A stretch of 64,000 nucleotides of DNA from Bacillus sp. MYb209 (GTDB taxonomy: Bacteria; Bacillota; Bacilli; Bacillales; Bacillaceae_G): contig NZ_PCNZ01000008.1 of assembly GCF_002975175.1 (NCBI RefSeq), positions 62,001 to 126,000 of the forward strand, written 5' to 3'. Shown here piece by piece: positions 62,953-64,000 of the stretch (position 1 is its first letter; the number at the start of each line of letters is the position of its first letter). The notes under the pieces were generated by a model that did no database searches, was not told the origin of the DNA, and saw only the letters and a program-made list of their open reading frames with translations. Both the position numbers and the translations under genes were made by a program.

Positions 62953-64000
62953 CATTCTTCATTTCTTCAATTTCTTGCTTTGTCATTTGTTCTCGCCAAA
63001 TGTTTGCGCCAAGCCCTTTAAGCTTGTCTACTATATTTTCGTAACCTCGATCAATATGATCAAGCCCCGTTACTTCTGTAATGCCATCTGCCATTAAACC
63101 CGCAATAACAAGGGACGCACCAGCTCGTAAGTCACTCGCTTTCACCTTCGCACCTTGCAATAAAACAGGTCCAGTCACAATTGCTGAACGGCCTTCTACT
63201 TTAATTTGCGCGTTCATACGGCGCAATTCATCAATATGCTTGAAACGTGCGCTGTAAATTGTATCAGTTACAACTCCTGTTCCATGCGCTTTTGTTAAAA
63301 GTGTTGTAAACGGCTGTTGTAAATCTGTTGGAAACCCTGGATATACAAGCGTTTTTACATCAACTACTTTTAACCTTCTATTGCCATTCACTGTAATTTG
63401 GTCATCGTTCGTTTCAACTTGAACACCAGCTTCTCTTAGCTTCGCAGTAACGGATTCTAAATGCTGAGGAATAACATTATCAACTGTTACTTCTCCTCCT
63501 GACGCTGCTCCTAAAATCATATACGTACCAGCTTCAATACGGTCTGGGATGATAGTGTGGTGACACCCATGTAAAGAATCCACACCATCAATTCGGATTA
63601 CGTCTGTACCAGCACCTTTAATACGTGCTCCCATACTCGTTAACAATGTAGCTACATCAATAATCTCTGGTTCTTTCGCTGCATTTTCAATAACAGTTCT
63701 ACCTTTCGCTCGTACAGCCGCTAGCATAATATTAATCGTAGCTCCTACACTAACAACATCTAAATAAATACGCGCTCCACGTAGTTCGTCTGCTCTTAAA
63801 TAAATGGCACCTTGTTCATTTGTAACATGTGCCCCTAACGCTTCAAACCCTTTAATATGCTGATCAATCGGTCGTGGCCCTAAATGACATCCACCTGGAA
63901 GCCCAATAACAGCTTTTTTAAAACGGCCAAGCATTGCACCCATTAAATAATAAGAGGCGCGCAATTTTTTCACTTTTCCATTTGGTAAAGGCATCGCAAC
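62948..64000 (-). CDS. murAB: UDP-N-acetylglucosamine 1-carboxyvinyltransferase MurAB, 5' end outside the window
   Basis: About 350 residues of a second MurA; the frame stays open to the window edge, and 70-80 N-terminal residues are missing. The catalytic cysteine loop reads [31 protein letters not shown] and [10 protein letters not shown] are also seen. It is the MurZ/MurAB type, found next to glpX-rho in Bacillus. Sequence differs clearly from the MurAA at 20083 (CAIGSRP versus CHLGPRP). Confidence 0.95.
   Translation of the reverse strand, partial: VAMPLPNGKVKKLRASYYLMGAMLGRFKKAVIGLPGGCHLGPRPIDQHIKGFEALGAHVTNEQGAIYLRADELRGARIYLDVVSVGATINIMLAAVRAKGRTVIENAAKEPEIIDVATLLTSMGARIKGAGTDVIRIDGVDSLHGCHHTIIPDRIEAGTYMILGAASGGEVTVDNVIPQHLESVTAKLREAGVQVETNDDQITVNGNRRLKVVDVKTLVYPGFPTDLQQPFTTLLTKAHGTGVVTDTIYSARFKHIDELRRMNAQIKVEGRSAIVTGPVLLQGAKVKASDLRAGASLVIAGLMADGITEVTGLDHIDRGYENIVDKLKGLGANIWREQMTKQEIEEMKNA

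Overview
The window is low-GC Firmicute DNA, almost certainly a chromosome segment of the Bacillus cereus group. The reasons are: the gene order murAB–glpX–rho–rpmE–tdk–prfA–prmC–spoIIR–ywlB–sua5–mntP–ywlE–rpiB–ywlG–glyA–upp–atp operon–nuo operon–ywzB–ywmB–murAA–spoIID–spoIIQ–spoIIID–mbl; endospore genes (spoIID, spoIIQ, spoIIID, spoIIR); an 11-gene nuo operon lacking nuoEFG; and several copies of an intergenic repeat that I recognise from memory as resembling the B. cereus-group repeat bcr1. The species cannot be fixed from the window. Nearly every gene is on the minus strand, so transcription runs from high to low coordinates.

Layout. 1-12050: a very AT-rich polyglycerol-phosphate wall teichoic acid cluster (tagD, a TagB-like primase, a TagF-like polymerase, the TagGH exporter, two further CDP-glycerol glycerophosphotransferases of 531 and 1079 aa, and a GT4 glycosyltransferase), probably continuing beyond the left edge. 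12360-15400: mbl, spoIIID, a small membrane-protein gene and spoIIQ. 15540-18280: a two-gene ABC-2 exporter preceded by a regulator that fuses a degenerate ABC ATPase domain to a LytTR DNA-binding domain. 18650-22420: spoIID, murAA, ywmB, ywzB. 22630-32850: nuoABCDHIJKLMN. 33120-37380: a membrane PAS-GGDEF-EAL protein preceded by a 7-codon upstream ORF, and two DUF975 membrane proteins. 37860-45480: the F1Fo ATP synthase operon (atpZ-I-B-E-F-H-A-G-D-C). 45980-50900: upp, glyA, ywlG, rpiB, an arginine-phosphatase-type ywlE, and an orphan PTS EIIA. 51280-52450: two plus-strand genes (DoxX family, flavin reductase). 52590-64000: two small membrane proteins, mntP, sua5, ywlB, spoIIR, prmC, prfA, tdk, a cysteine-free L31, rho, glpX and the 3' part of murAB.

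Functional themes are cell-envelope synthesis (teichoic acid, two MurA paralogues, Mbl), sporulation, membrane bioenergetics (complex I-like pump and ATP synthase) and translation/transcription termination (PrfA, PrmC, Rho, L31). The coding content is mostly ordinary. The more unusual content is between the genes. One repeat family folds into a stem with compensating base changes and often begins at a stop codon; it is inserted into two gaps of the atp operon. There are also bcr1-like copies, one of which supplies the murAB stop codon, and a tandem 150-bp repeat with a diverged inverted relative 19 kb away. Several leaders carry hairpins or operator-like palindromes (tagD, ywlB, doxX, the ABC/LytTR locus). 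I found no tRNA, rRNA, CRISPR array, prophage or insertion-sequence transposase.
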